Assembly: GCF_008386585.1 (NCBI RefSeq)
Contig: NZ_VUOB01000001.1
Location: 169,201-233,200, forward strand
Source of the DNA: Solihabitans fulvus
Lineage (GTDB): Bacteria; Actinomycetota; Actinomycetes; Mycobacteriales; Pseudonocardiaceae
DNA: 64,000 nucleotides
Direction of reading: 5' to 3'
Shown here: positions 43,175 to 52,430 of the stretch, one piece after another
How the letters are laid out: the number at the start of each line of letters is the position of its first letter
How positions within the stretch are numbered: the first letter of the stretch is position 1
Made by a program: the position numbers and the translations under genes
The notes under the pieces: model-generated
The model's input: the letters and a program-made list of their open reading frames with translations, nothing else
Told to the model about the DNA's origin: nothing
Databases searched by the model: none

Positions 43175-43206
43175 TTGAACCTCCAGCCGAGTGGAGTTCC
43201 TACGGT
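43175..43206 (+). promoter_or_regulatory. MerR-type promoter with 20-bp spacer
   Basis: TTGAAC (43175-43180) and TACGGT (43201-43206) are separated by 20 bp. The spacer holds the dyad CTCCA-6-TGGAG (43181-43196). Promoters with 19-20 bp spacers and a central dyad are the standard target of MerR activators. The ATG at 43213 lies six bases after the -10 box, so the transcript may be leaderless. Confidence 0.75.
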
Positions 43207-43212
43207 ACGTCC

Positions 43213-43950
43213 ATGGAGATCGCACGACTTGTCGAGGGACTGCACGAGCGCACCGCCGGGCTCGCCGAGGCGGTGGCCGGCGCGGACCCGACCATGCTGG
43301 TGCCGACGTGTCCGGAGTGGCCGCTGCGGGTGCTGGTCGGGCACATCGGCCAGGCCCACCGCTGGGCAGCGAGCATCGTCCGGTCCGGGCCGACCCCGGT
43401 GCCGGACCCGTTCGACGCGGACCCCGGCAGCCCGGCGGACTGGCCCGACTGGCTGCGGTCGGGCGCCGAGGACCTCGCCGACGCGGTGCTGGCGGCCGGC
43501 GAGGGTCCGGTGTGGACGTTCTTCGGCCCGGCGCCCGCGACGTTCTGGCTGCGCCGAATGCTGCACGACACCACCGTGCACCACGCCGACGCCGCGCTCG
43601 CCACCGGCACCGCGTTCGAGGTGGCGCCGGACCTCGCGGCCGACGCGATCACCGAGTGGCTGGAGCTGGTCTCCGACCCGATCGCGACAACGATCAAACC
43701 CGCCTTCGCCGAACTGCGCGGCACCGGCCAGACCCTCCGGCTCCACCCGGACACCGGCGCGGGCTGGCTGATCACCCGCACTCCGGACGGCTTGCGGTGG
43801 GCGCATGCCGCCGACGCGGCGGACGCGACGCTGGCCGGCCCCGTCCGGGACCTGCTGCTGGTGCTCACCCGACGGCTGCCGGCCGGCCGGGTCACGATCA
43901 CCGGCGACCGCGACCTGGTCGACCACTGGCTCACGCACACCGCGGCCTAG
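43213..43950 (+). CDS. Maleylpyruvate isomerase/mycothiol-dependent DinB-type protein
   Basis: The 245-residue protein matches the TIGR03083 actinobacterial family: LVPTCPEWPLRVLVGHIGQAHRWAASIV with the His of a metal site, and RMLHDTTVHHADAALATG with two more His, as in DinB/MDMPI folds. The C-terminal domain has the MDMPI_C pattern. These proteins are thiol (mycothiol)-dependent enzymes or of unknown role. It is the likely target of the divergent MerR activator. Confidence 0.85.
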   Translation: MEIARLVEGLHERTAGLAEAVAGADPTMLVPTCPEWPLRVLVGHIGQAHRWAASIVRSGPTPVPDPFDADPGSPADWPDWLRSGAEDLADAVLAAGEGPVWTFFGPAPATFWLRRMLHDTTVHHADAALATGTAFEVAPDLAADAITEWLELVSDPIATTIKPAFAELRGTGQTLRLHPDTGAGWLITRTPDGLRWAHAADAADATLAGPVRDLLLVLTRRLPAGRVTITGDRDLVDHWLTHTAA

Positions 43951-44039
43951 GACGGCCTGCTCAAATCGGGCCCCCAACCAACACAGCAAGAACCAGGGAG
44001 CGCCCTCAACCAAGCCGCCTGACCGACGAATCCCATTCG

Positions 44040-44564
44040 ATGGACCCCGGCCGACGCATCGGCAACCCTGTCCGGGTGACCGCGATTGATGTCCGGCCTG
44101 CTGTGGCTAGCGATGCCGCCTTCATCCGCCGCACGCTGGAGGCGAGTTGGGGTGCCACGATGGTGGCCGTGCACGGCGAACTGATCGACGCAGCGACACA
44201 GTCCGTCTTGATTGCCCGGGATGCCGAACACCGCCGCGTAGGGCTGTTGACCTACCGGGCCGAGCCGAGCGATGTCGCGTGGGAGATCGTGTCGCTGGAC
44301 GCCACTACGCCAGGTGTCGGCGTGGGAACCGCGCTGATCAGCGCCCTGCGTTCCCAGGCCCGCCAGTCCGGGGTCCAACGTCTGTGGCTGGTCACCACCA
44401 ACGACAACACGGATGCGCTGCGCTTCTACCAGCGTCGAGGCTTCGATCTGGCCGCGCTGCATCGCGACGCGGTGACCGTCGCGCGGCGGCTCAAGCCCGC
44501 CATTCCCCAGCTGTCGAACGGAATACCCCTCCGCCACGAGCTTGTCCTGGACATGCGGCCCTAG
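44040..44564 (+). CDS. GNAT family N-acetyltransferase
   Basis: The 174-residue protein has GNAT features: IDVRPAVASDAAFIRRTLEASWG at the start, VSLDATTPGVGVGTALISALRSQAR as the acetyl-CoA loop and TTNDNTDALRFYQRRGFDLAALHRDAV near the end. The ATG at 44040 is in a frame open far upstream, but the family start fits here. The acceptor is unknown. Confidence 0.85.
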   Translation: MDPGRRIGNPVRVTAIDVRPAVASDAAFIRRTLEASWGATMVAVHGELIDAATQSVLIARDAEHRRVGLLTYRAEPSDVAWEIVSLDATTPGVGVGTALISALRSQARQSGVQRLWLVTTNDNTDALRFYQRRGFDLAALHRDAVTVARRLKPAIPQLSNGIPLRHELVLDMRP

Positions 44565-44620
44565 CTTCGCCAGCCACAAACCCACTCCACTGGACCAGCC
44601 ATGGAGGAGTTTGACATTGA

Positions 44621-44637
44621 GGCACGGGAAACGTGCC
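44621..44637. terminator. Hairpin between convergent GNAT and peptidase genes
   Basis: GGCACG and CGTGCC form a 6-bp stem with a GGAAA loop, a stable pentaloop, 13 bp from the leftward peptidase stop. Confidence 0.45.
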
Positions 44638-44649
44638 GCCACAACGAGG

Positions 44650-45720
44650 TCACCGGGACAGCAGCGACCGCAACGCCGTCGTCGGCAATGCCGGAGTCCG
44701 GTGGCCCGCACGGCCGACCATCTCCTCGTTGCACACCAACGCGTTCAGCACGGCCTCCTCGACGGACTGCACCACCGCGTCCAGGAACGGGTCGATGCGG
44801 CTCCACGGCACGAACCGCATCGACTCGTACCATGGCGTGTCCTGGTCGGGGAAGGCGCTCGTCAGCGCGCCGGGGTTCGCGGTGGAGAAGGCCAGGAACA
44901 GGTCGCCGGAGAAGTGCGAGCCGAACGTCCCGGTGCGGGCAAGGCCCAGCGGCACCCGCCTGGCCAGGGCTGCGCACTGGCCGGGCAGCAGCGGGGCGTC
45001 GGTGCCGATCACGACGATCACCGACCCAGCCCCTGGCACGGCGACGCCCTCCATCGGGTTGTCCTCGGCCAGCTGCGGGCCGACGTGGACGCCCGCCACC
45101 GTGAGGTCGCGCCGGGAGCCGAAGTTGGCCTGTACGAAGGCTCCCACGGTGTACCGGTCCGCGCCGTGCGCCACCACGCGGGAGGCCGTGCCGCTGCCGC
45201 CCTTGTAGCCGTAGCAGTTCATGCCGGTGCCGCCACCGACCGAACCCTCCGGCACCGCTCCCCCGCGCGCCGCGTCGATCGCCGCGACCGCGTGCGCGGG
45301 CTGGACCGTCGGCGCGTTGATGTCGTTGAGGTAGCCGTCCCAGGTCTCGGCGACCACGGGCAGCAGCCACTGGTCCGCCGCGCCCGGCCGCTCGCGGACC
45401 ACCCAGTCGATCACGCCACGGTGACACGGCCCCACCGCGTGCGTGTTGGTGATCAGCACGGGCAGCGTGAGCGAGCCGGACTCCGCGAGCCACGCGGCCC
45501 CGGTCAGCTCGCCGTTGCCGTTGAGGACGTGCGTGCCGGCGGCGCACGGGACGTCGAAACCGGAACGGCCGCGCGGCAGGATCGCAGTGACCCCCGTGCG
45601 CACCCCGGCGCCCTCGACGAGGGTCGTGTAGCCGACCTCGATCCCGGGCACGTCGGTGATCGCGTTGTGCGGGCCGGGTTCCCCGTGCAGCGGGATGCCG
45701 AGGTCGCGAGCGCGGGTCAC
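44650..45720 (-). CDS. DmpA/BapA-type P1 family peptidase (S58)
   Basis: The 356-residue protein belongs to the N-terminal nucleophile aminopeptidases of the DmpA type: PGPHNAITDVPGIEVGYTT, LNGNGELTGAAWLAESG, PVVAETWDGYLNDIN, SVGGGTGMNCYGYKGGSGTASR and GAGSVIVVIGTDAPLLPGQ. The Ser in the last block is expected to be the nucleophile released by self-cleavage. Members cut D-amino acid or beta-amino acid peptides. Its GTG overlaps the TetR stop (GTGA), so it is the second gene of a TetR-peptidase operon. Confidence 0.88.
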   Translation of the reverse strand: MTRARDLGIPLHGEPGPHNAITDVPGIEVGYTTLVEGAGVRTGVTAILPRGRSGFDVPCAAGTHVLNGNGELTGAAWLAESGSLTLPVLITNTHAVGPCHRGVIDWVVRERPGAADQWLLPVVAETWDGYLNDINAPTVQPAHAVAAIDAARGGAVPEGSVGGGTGMNCYGYKGGSGTASRVVAHGADRYTVGAFVQANFGSRRDLTVAGVHVGPQLAEDNPMEGVAVPGAGSVIVVIGTDAPLLPGQCAALARRVPLGLARTGTFGSHFSGDLFLAFSTANPGALTSAFPDQDTPWYESMRFVPWSRIDPFLDAVVQSVEEAVLNALVCNEEMVGRAGHRTPALPTTALRSLLSR

Positions 45721-46325
45721 AGGTCCTCCAGGGCGCAGCGGGTCGCGGTGGCAGCGTACGAGCGGATCGCCGACTCGGCCACGGCGACGTCGAGGGCGGG
45801 CACGGCGAGGGTGAGGTGCAGGCCGTACCCGTCTTCCAGCGTGACCAGGTTGCGGGCGATCGACAGCGGATCGGCGACCAGGTCGAACACGCCGGTCGCC
45901 GCGCCGGCCTCGAGGATCGCCGTGTAGATGGCCACCTGTCGTTCGTACAGCGCGATGTGCCGCGCCGCGTAGACGGGATCGCGGCGCGCGACGGCGCCCA
46001 GTTCGTAGAGCAGCAGGCACAGTTCGTCGTCCGGGCCGGCCGGGAGTCCACTGTGGATGGTCGCGAGGAGTCGAAGCCTCGGGTCAAGGTGGTCGCGCGC
46101 GACCCGTTCGCGGGCGACGCAGAACCGGTCGACCGCCTCCCGCTGCACCTCGGCCAGCAGCTCGGCGAGCGAGGGGAAGTAGTAGAGCACCGATCCAGAG
46201 GACATGCCGGCGCGGTCCGCGACGTCACGGAGCCGGAGGTCCACGATGCCGCGCTCGACGACGGCCGCCCGCGCCACCTCGACGAGCTGCGCGCGGCGCT
46301 CGGCCGCCCTGTTTGGTCGTGCCAT
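45717..46325 (-). CDS. TetR family regulator
   Basis: The 202-residue protein has the DNA-binding domain AERRAQLVEVARAAVVERGIVDLRLRDVADRAGMSSGSVLYYFPSLAELLAEV and a C-terminal domain of the BetI-like type. It is co-transcribed with the DmpA-type peptidase and divergent from the APC permease. Inverted repeats at 46345-46374 lie just upstream. It could control peptide uptake and cleavage together. Confidence 0.88.
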   Translation of the reverse strand: MARPNRAAERRAQLVEVARAAVVERGIVDLRLRDVADRAGMSSGSVLYYFPSLAELLAEVQREAVDRFCVARERVARDHLDPRLRLLATIHSGLPAGPDDELCLLLYELGAVARRDPVYAARHIALYERQVAIYTAILEAGAATGVFDLVADPLSIARNLVTLEDGYGLHLTLAVPALDVAVAESAIRSYAATATRCALEDL

Positions 46326-46344
46326 GCGGCCATTCTTTGCAGAC

Positions 46345-46374
46345 CGTTCAGGGAACGCAAAGCCCGGAACGTTC
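46345..46374. promoter_or_regulatory. Inverted repeats upstream of the TetR-peptidase operon
   Basis: CGTTCAGGGAACG (46345-46357) and GAACGTTC (46367-46374) share the GAACG/CGTTC half-site, giving four half-sites in 30 bp, within 50 bp of the TetR start. They are candidates for its operator. Confidence 0.5.
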
Positions 46375-46467
46375 ACGGCTTGAACTCAGTGGCTCAGGCA
46401 ACTTTGATGCCACCAACACGTGGTTTCTCGAAGGGGGTTCGGAGAACTCGACCTGAGGAGGACTGCC

Positions 46468-47820
46468 TTGGCCACGCTTCGCAGAAGACTCAAATTCGTT
46501 GGCACACTGCTGATCACGCTGTCGGCGATCAGCCCGGCCTCGTCCGTGTTCATCATCGCCCCCGGCGCGATCGGCACCGCGGGGTCCGGCGCGTTCTGGA
46601 GCTTCCTGCTCGCCGGGATCGTCGGGCTGTTCATGGCGTTCGTCTATGCAGAACTCGCCTCGGCGTACCCGCTGGCCGGCGGCGAGTACGCCATCATCGC
46701 GCGGGTGTTGGGGCGGCTGCCCGGTTTCGTGGCACTCGGCCTGATGTTGGTCACCCAGCTGTTGATCATCTCGGTGATCGCGCTCGGTGTCGGAACCTAT
46801 CTCTCCGTCCTGGTGCCCGGCCTGCCGGGACAGCCGGTGGCCGCGGTGGTGTGCCTGGCCGCCGCAACGGTCGCGGTGTTCGACATCCGGCTGAACGCGT
46901 GGGTGACCGGCGTGTTCCTCGCCATCGAGCTGTTGGCGCTCGGCGTGGTCAGCTGGCTCGGGCTCGCGCACCCGGCGCGGCCGTTCACCGAGCTGCTCGC
47001 GCATCCCGTGACGGGCAACGGCTCGGTGCCGGCGTCGGTCGGCGTCATCGCGGTCGCCATGGCGGTGGCCATCTTCGCCTACAACGGGTACGGCTCGGCC
47101 GTGTACTTCGGCGAGGAGACGCGGGACGCGCCGCGCGGCATCGCCCGCGCGATCCTGTGGGCGCTGGGGATCACCGTGCTGGCCGAGCTGATCCCGGTGA
47201 CGGCGGTGCTGCTCGGCTCCCCCGACCTCGGCTCGTTGTTCGGCGCCGGCAACATGATGTCCTACTTCCTCACCGCGCGCGGCGGCGGCGCGCTCGACAC
47301 CGCCGTCAGCCTCGCCGTCGCGCTTGCCATCATCAACGCGGTGCTGGCCATCGTGTTGATCAGCGCGCGCATGGTGTTCAGCACGGCCCGCGACGCGGCC
47401 TGGCCGGCGCGGGTCAACCGTGGGCTGTCGAGGATCCATCCTCGCTTCGGCACGCCGTGGATCGCCACCATCCTGACCGGCGCGGCCAGCGCGATCCCCT
47501 GTTTCCTGCCGCCGACCGTGCTGCTCGTGGTCACCGGCACGTCGATCGTGGTCGTCTACGCCGGGCTGTGCCTCGCCGCGATCGTGGGGCGGCGCAACGG
47601 TTCCACGGCGCACGCGGCCTACCGGATGCCCTGGTTCCCGGTCGCCCCGGTGCTCGCGCTGGCCGCGCTGGGATATGTGTTGTGGCAGAACGCCCTTGAC
47701 ACCGCGATCGGCCGGCCCAGCCTGCTGGTCACGGTCGGCATCGGGGTCGTGGCGGCCGCGTACTACCTCGGCGTGCTGCGGCGGCGGGGCTCGTGGACGC
47801 TGCGCGGGCCGACAGATTAG
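46468..47820 (+). CDS. APC superfamily permease
   Basis: The 450-residue protein has about 12 helices and the APC motifs LITLSAISPASSVFIIAPGAIGTAG, PLAGGEYAIIARVLGRLPGF and NGYGSAVYFGEETRDAPRGIARAI. I take TTG 46468 as the start because GAGGAGG lies six bases before it; the GTG at 46420 has no ribosome site. It transports an amino acid or amine. It is convergent with the hpa-type operon (stops overlap by two bases), so uptake of an aromatic amine for that pathway is a reasonable guess. Confidence 0.85.
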   Translation: MATLRRRLKFVGTLLITLSAISPASSVFIIAPGAIGTAGSGAFWSFLLAGIVGLFMAFVYAELASAYPLAGGEYAIIARVLGRLPGFVALGLMLVTQLLIISVIALGVGTYLSVLVPGLPGQPVAAVVCLAAATVAVFDIRLNAWVTGVFLAIELLALGVVSWLGLAHPARPFTELLAHPVTGNGSVPASVGVIAVAMAVAIFAYNGYGSAVYFGEETRDAPRGIARAILWALGITVLAELIPVTAVLLGSPDLGSLFGAGNMMSYFLTARGGGALDTAVSLAVALAIINAVLAIVLISARMVFSTARDAAWPARVNRGLSRIHPRFGTPWIATILTGAASAIPCFLPPTVLLVVTGTSIVVVYAGLCLAAIVGRRNGSTAHAAYRMPWFPVAPVLALAALGYVLWQNALDTAIGRPSLLVTVGIGVVAAAYYLGVLRRRGSWTLRGPTD

Positions 47821-49286
47821 GGAGACGCTTCGGCGATCATGGTCGCGGCCCGTTCCGCGATCATGATCGTCGGGGTGTTCGTGTTGCCGGTGACGATCGT
47901 TGGCATGACCGACGCGTCCGCGACCCGCAGGCCGGCCGCCCCGTGCACGCGCAGCCGAGGGTCGACGACCGCGCCGACGTCGGGGTCGACGCCCATCGCG
48001 CAGGTGCCGGCCGAGTGGTGGTAGGTCGTCACGGTCCGGCGAACGTACTCGGCCAGGTCGACCCCCTGACCCGGATACAGTTCGGCCGCGCCCCAGGGCC
48101 GCAGTGCCGACGCCGCACCGATCTTCCTGCCGAGCTCGACCCCGGCGACCAGCGCAGCCAGGTCGGCCGGCGCGGACAGCACGCGCGGGTCGATCAGGGG
48201 CGGACCGTCGATGTTCCTGGCCGGCAAGGTGATCCGGCCGACGCTCGCCGGCCGGACCAGGCCGGCCATCAGCGTGAAACCGTTGTCGGGGCCGGACATC
48301 CACGGCTCGTACAGCGGCGCACTGAAGTGCAGCGGTTGCAGGTCGAGCGCGCCGGGACGGCTGTGCCAGAACAGATGCGTCTGCGTCGCGGGGAGGCCAG
48401 GGGTGTGTTCGATCGGGCGCTCCGCGCCGAAGATCACCGGGGCAAGCCAGTGGTCCTGGAGGTTCTCGCCGACGCCGGGCAGGTGCGCCGCCACCTCGAC
48501 GCAGAACGCGCGCAGGTCGTCGGCGGGGCCGATGCCGGACCGCAGCAGCAGCGCTGGCGACCCGATCGCGCCGGCGGCCAGCACCACCTCGGCCTCGGCC
48601 ATCGCCTGGCGCGGCGAGCCGTCCTGCCGCCACTCGACGCCTCGGCACCGCCCCCGCGACACCAGCAGGCGGGACACCTCGACGCCGGTCAGCACGGTCA
48701 GCCGGGGATCGTCGAGCACCGGCTCCAGGTACGCGTGCGCGGTGGTCCGCCTGCGCCCGTCGGCGATGGTGAACTGCATGCGGCTGACACCGGCCTGGGC
48801 GCCGTTGTTGTAGTCGGGGTTGTACGGCACGCCGGACTCGACGCAGGCGTCGAGGATGGCGCGCTGAATCGGGTCCGGGGTGTAGTCGCGGAGCACCGGC
48901 AGCGGCCCCGAATCGATGGCGCGGAACACCGGTTCGACGTCCGCCCAGGACCAGCCGGGGTTGCCGAGCGCGGCCCAGCCGTCGTAGTCGGAGCTGGTGC
49001 CGCGCACGTGAATCATCGCGTTCAGCGCGTGCGAACCGCCGAGCACCCTGCCCCGTGGCAGGTGCAGCCGCCGGTCGGCCGCATGCCGTTGCGGCACGGT
49101 CCGCAGGCCCCAGTCCTGCTTGCTGTCCCACAGTTCGTGCATGCGCAGCGGGTCGTGGATGGCGGGGTTGGTGTCCCGATCTCCTGCCTCAAGCAGCAGC
49201 ACCCGCGCGCCGGTGCGGTCCAGCAACCGGCGCGCGAGCACCGAGCCCGCGGTGCCGGCGCCGACCACGACGTAGTCGGCTGTCAC
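47817..49286 (-). CDS. GMC family FAD-dependent oxidoreductase
   Basis: The 489-residue flavoenzyme has the FAD motif YVVVGAGTAGSVLARRL at its start, RGRVLGGSHALNAMIHVRG, AGAIGSPALLLRSGIGP and the C-terminal active-site HHSAGTCAMG, the choline dehydrogenase/alcohol oxidase pattern. It is the last gene of the operon with the HpaE-, HpaG- and HpaD-like genes. An aryl alcohol such as a phenylethanol is a plausible substrate; that is inference. GTG 49286 or 49289 are equivalent starts. Confidence 0.88.
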   Translation of the reverse strand: MTADYVVVGAGTAGSVLARRLLDRTGARVLLLEAGDRDTNPAIHDPLRMHELWDSKQDWGLRTVPQRHAADRRLHLPRGRVLGGSHALNAMIHVRGTSSDYDGWAALGNPGWSWADVEPVFRAIDSGPLPVLRDYTPDPIQRAILDACVESGVPYNPDYNNGAQAGVSRMQFTIADGRRRTTAHAYLEPVLDDPRLTVLTGVEVSRLLVSRGRCRGVEWRQDGSPRQAMAEAEVVLAAGAIGSPALLLRSGIGPADDLRAFCVEVAAHLPGVGENLQDHWLAPVIFGAERPIEHTPGLPATQTHLFWHSRPGALDLQPLHFSAPLYEPWMSGPDNGFTLMAGLVRPASVGRITLPARNIDGPPLIDPRVLSAPADLAALVAGVELGRKIGAASALRPWGAAELYPGQGVDLAEYVRRTVTTYHHSAGTCAMGVDPDVGAVVDPRLRVHGAAGLRVADASVMPTIVTGNTNTPTIMIAERAATMIAEASP

Positions 49287-49318
49287 CACGCCGTGGCCGG
49301 CCTCGGCCCGCCGCGGTG

Positions 49319-50818
49319 TCACGAGGCCGCGCCGAACCTCGGCGCGGGCAGCTCGCCGACGGCCACGTGCACGATGCGGAGGTCGCTGTAGAAGTCGACG
49401 CTGTGCGCGCCGCCCTCCCTGCCGACACCGCTGGCCTTGATGCCGCCGAAGGGGGTGCGCAGGTCCCGCACGTTGTGCGAGTTCACCCAGAGCATCCCGG
49501 ACTGCACGGCCCGCGCGACCCGGTGCCCGCGCGCCAGGTCCCGCGTCCACACGTAGCCGGCCAGGCCGTAGCGGGTCGCGTTGGCGAGTTCGACGGCCTG
49601 CTCCTCGGTGTCGAACGGGGTCACCGCGACGACCGGGCCGAAGATCTCCTCCTGGAAGATCCTGGCGTCCGGCGCGACGTCCGCGAACACCGTCGGCGCC
49701 AGGAAGTTCCCTTCCGGCAGGTGGTCCGGCCGGCCGCCGCCGGCCACCAGCCGCGCCTGCGACCTGCCGATCTCGACGTAGTCCAGCACCCGCGCGTAGT
49801 GCTCGGGGTGGATCAGCGCACCGACCTCGGTGGCGGGGTCCGCCGGCAGTCCGACCCTGGTCGCCCGCGCCCGCGAGGCGAGGGCCTCGGTGAACTCCTC
49901 GTAGACGGAACGCTCGACGAGCACGCGGGAACTGGCCGTGCAGCGCTCGCCGTTGAGCGAGAACACGCCGAACACGGCGGCGTCCAGGGCCGCGTCGAGG
50001 TCGGCGTCGGCGAACACCACGCAGGGCGACTTGCCGCCCAGCTCCATGGACAGCTCTTTGAGGTGCGCGGCGGCGGAGCGCATGATGATCTGCCCGGTTC
50101 CGCTCTCGCCGGTGAAGGACAGCCGGGGCACGTCGGGGTGCGCGACCAGCGCGGCGCCCGCGGCCTCGCCGATGCCGTGCACGAGGTTGAACACCCCGTC
50201 CGGCACGCCCGCCTCCGCCATGATCTCGGGCAGCAGGCTGGCCGACAGCGGCGACCACTCGGCCGGCTTGAGCACCACCGGGCAGCCCGAGGCGAGGCTG
50301 GGCGCGAGCTTCCAGGTCTCCAGCATGAACGGCGTGTTCCACGGCGTGATCAGCCCGGCGACGCCGGCCGGCTGCCGGATCACGTAGTTGACCTGCTTGC
50401 GCCCCACCAGATAGGTGTCCTCGTGCAGCGCGACGATGACGTCGGCGAAGTAGCGGAAGTTCTCCGCCGCCCGGTGCGCCTGGCCCTTGGCCTGGGTGAT
50501 GGGCAGGCCGGTGTCGAAGGTCTCCAGCTCGGCCAGCCGGTCGGCGCGCGACTCGATCGCGTCGGCGATCCGGTTGAGAACGCCGGCGCGTTGCCTGGCC
50601 GGCAGGTCGGGCCACGGGCCGTCGGTGAACGCGCGCCGCGCCGCCGCGACGGCGAGGTCGACGTCGGCCGCCTCCCCCGCCGCGACGCGGCCGTACTCCT
50701 GGTTGGTGACCGGGTCGGCCACGCCGAAAGTGCCACCGTCCACACTGGACACCGACTTGCCGTCGATGTGGTGCAGCAGCTCGGCCGGCAGGTCGACCGG
50801 GCGGGGAACTGCGGTCAT
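49319..50818 (-). CDS. hpaE: 5-carboxymethyl-2-hydroxymuconate semialdehyde dehydrogenase-like ALDH
   Basis: The 499-residue aldehyde dehydrogenase has LITPWNTPFMLETWKLAPSLASGCPVVLKPAEWSP, LSFTGESGTG, Glu in MELGGKSP and catalytic Cys in NGERCTASSR. In the homoprotocatechuate pathway HpaE oxidises the ring-cleavage product made by HpaD. The close match of motif style and the operon partners (HpaD, HpaG-like) support that role. It lies 11 bp after the DapA-like gene. Confidence 0.85.
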   Translation of the reverse strand: MTAVPRPVDLPAELLHHIDGKSVSSVDGGTFGVADPVTNQEYGRVAAGEAADVDLAVAAARRAFTDGPWPDLPARQRAGVLNRIADAIESRADRLAELETFDTGLPITQAKGQAHRAAENFRYFADVIVALHEDTYLVGRKQVNYVIRQPAGVAGLITPWNTPFMLETWKLAPSLASGCPVVLKPAEWSPLSASLLPEIMAEAGVPDGVFNLVHGIGEAAGAALVAHPDVPRLSFTGESGTGQIIMRSAAAHLKELSMELGGKSPCVVFADADLDAALDAAVFGVFSLNGERCTASSRVLVERSVYEEFTEALASRARATRVGLPADPATEVGALIHPEHYARVLDYVEIGRSQARLVAGGGRPDHLPEGNFLAPTVFADVAPDARIFQEEIFGPVVAVTPFDTEEQAVELANATRYGLAGYVWTRDLARGHRVARAVQSGMLWVNSHNVRDLRTPFGGIKASGVGREGGAHSVDFYSDLRIVHVAVGELPAPRFGAAS

Positions 50819-50829
50819 GGTCGGGCTCC

Positions 50830-51759
50830 TCACGCGAAGGTCGGGGCGACGAGCAGGTGTTCGGCCTGCGCGCGCAGTTCGGCGATCCGGCGCAGGCCGG
50901 CCGGGGTCGGCTCGATCAGCGGCGGCCGCACGTGGCCGCTGCCCAGCACGCCGAGGTCGGCGAGCACGTGCTTGGCCGGGGCCGGGTTGGTCTCCACGAA
51001 CAGCAGCTCCACCAACGGATGCAGCTGGTAGTGCAGGTCGATGGCCGCCTCGCGCTCGCCGGCGGTGTAGTGCTCGTACATCCTGGCGACGGCGGCGGGC
51101 GCGAGGTTGGCCAGCGCGCTGACGAACCCGGCCCCGCCGATCGCGAGCAGCGGCAGGCACAGCAGCTCGATGCCCGACCACATCAGGAAGTCCCGGCCGC
51201 AGGCGTGCAGGACGTGCGAGTAGTGCTCGAAGTCCTTGGTGGTCTCCTTGATGCCCACGATGTTGTCGTGCTCGCGGCGCAGCCTGGCCACGGTCGCCGG
51301 CGCGATGTCCACGGCCGTCCTGGACGGCACGTTGTAGATCACGATGGGCTGGTCGGGGAACTCCCGCGCGACCGTGGCGTACCACGCGTGCAGGCCGTCC
51401 TGGGTCGGCCTGCTGTAGTAGGGCGTGATCACCAGCGCGAGGTCCGCGCCGAGGCGGTGCGCCTGCTCGGTCAGCTCAAGGGTCTCGTCCAGCTTCGCCG
51501 AGCCGGTGCCCGGCAGGAACGGGAGCTCGTCGGCGGTCTCCTCGGCGACGATCCGCATCGCCGCGACCCGCTCGGCCACGGTCTGCGCGCTGGGCTCCCC
51601 GGTCGAGCCGCCGATGGACACGCCGTGCGAGCCCGCCTCGCGCTGCCAACGGACCAGTCGGCGCAGGCCGTCCTCGTCGAGCGCGCCGTCGGCGGTGAAC
51701 GGCGTGACCAGCGGGGCGAGCGAGCCCCGGATCGAGGCCGGGTCGGAACGGAACCTCAT
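50830..51759 (-). CDS. DapA-like class I aldolase/synthase
   Basis: The 309-residue TIM-barrel protein has GSLAPLVTPFTADGALD, GGSTGEPSAQT, Tyr in VIYNVPSRT and the Schiff-base Lys in IVGIKETTKDF. These are the features of the DHDPS/N-acetylneuraminate lyase family. Its place between a GntR gene and the HpaE-like gene argues against lysine synthesis. In ring-cleavage operons such enzymes may do pyruvate aldol cleavage or dehydratase steps, here perhaps in place of HpaI or HpaH. The ATG overlaps the GntR stop (ATGA). Confidence 0.85.
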   Translation of the reverse strand: MRFRSDPASIRGSLAPLVTPFTADGALDEDGLRRLVRWQREAGSHGVSIGGSTGEPSAQTVAERVAAMRIVAEETADELPFLPGTGSAKLDETLELTEQAHRLGADLALVITPYYSRPTQDGLHAWYATVAREFPDQPIVIYNVPSRTAVDIAPATVARLRREHDNIVGIKETTKDFEHYSHVLHACGRDFLMWSGIELLCLPLLAIGGAGFVSALANLAPAAVARMYEHYTAGEREAAIDLHYQLHPLVELLFVETNPAPAKHVLADLGVLGSGHVRPPLIEPTPAGLRRIAELRAQAEHLLVAPTFA

Positions 51760-52430
51760 GTCGGGTCCTCCAAACGGGTCAGGGGCAGCAACGCCCGCAC
51801 GGTTGTGAGTTTGTGTCGCCGCGCGAACTCCTCGACGACGGCGGCGGGTTCGCCCGTCCGCAGCAGCAGGAGCAGTTCGTCGTGCTCCCGTACCGACTCG
51901 CTGGCCCGGCCGGGCACGAGGCTGAAGGTGGAGCGGCGCATCAGGTCCAGCCGGCCCCACTCGCGGTCGATCAGCCCGCGCACGTGCGGGTTGGGGCAGG
52001 CCGCGCACAGCAGCAGGTGGAACTCGCGGTTGAGGCGGGTGAAGCCGAGCGGGTCGAACTGTTCGAGGCTGGCCCGCATCCGCCGGTTCAGCTCGGCGGC
52101 CCGGTCCAGCGTGGCGGTCTCGATCCGGCCGACCGCGCTGCCGACGGCGTAACCCTCAAGCAGCGCAAGGGTTTCCATCGAGTGCCGGTACTCCCCGGGG
52201 TCGATGGCGGCGACCTGCGCGCCGATGTTGCGCTCGAACACCACCCAGCCCTGCGCCTCCAGCTGGCGGACGGCCTCCCTGATCGGCACCGGGCTGATCT
52301 TCAGGTCGCGGGCGAGCTGATCGAACACGAGCCGGCTGCCGGGGCCGTAGTGCCCGGACACGATCCGCTGCCGGATCGTCTCGTAGGCGTACTGCGCCTT
52401 GGACCTGCCCTCCAGCAGCGGCTCCGTCAC
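51756..52430 (-). CDS. GntR family regulator (FCD type)
   Basis: The 224-residue protein has the winged-helix domain KAQYAYETIRQRIVSGHYGPGSRLVFDQLARDLKISPVPIREAVRQLEAQGWV and a helical FCD domain with the metal-binding pattern RLNREFHLLLCAA. Its GTG overlaps the stop of the FAH-RraA gene and its stop overlaps the DapA-like start, so it sits inside the operon. It likely senses a pathway acid and controls the operon. Confidence 0.9.
   Translation of the reverse strand: MTEPLLEGRSKAQYAYETIRQRIVSGHYGPGSRLVFDQLARDLKISPVPIREAVRQLEAQGWVVFERNIGAQVAAIDPGEYRHSMETLALLEGYAVGSAVGRIETATLDRAAELNRRMRASLEQFDPLGFTRLNREFHLLLCAACPNPHVRGLIDREWGRLDLMRRSTFSLVPGRASESVREHDELLLLLRTGEPAAVVEEFARRHKLTTVRALLPLTRLEDPT

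Noticed and set aside
50830..51759. Lysine-pathway DapA
   Set aside because: The sequence family fits, but it sits inside a GntR/hpa-type operon with overlapping genes, so a catabolic aldolase role is more likely.
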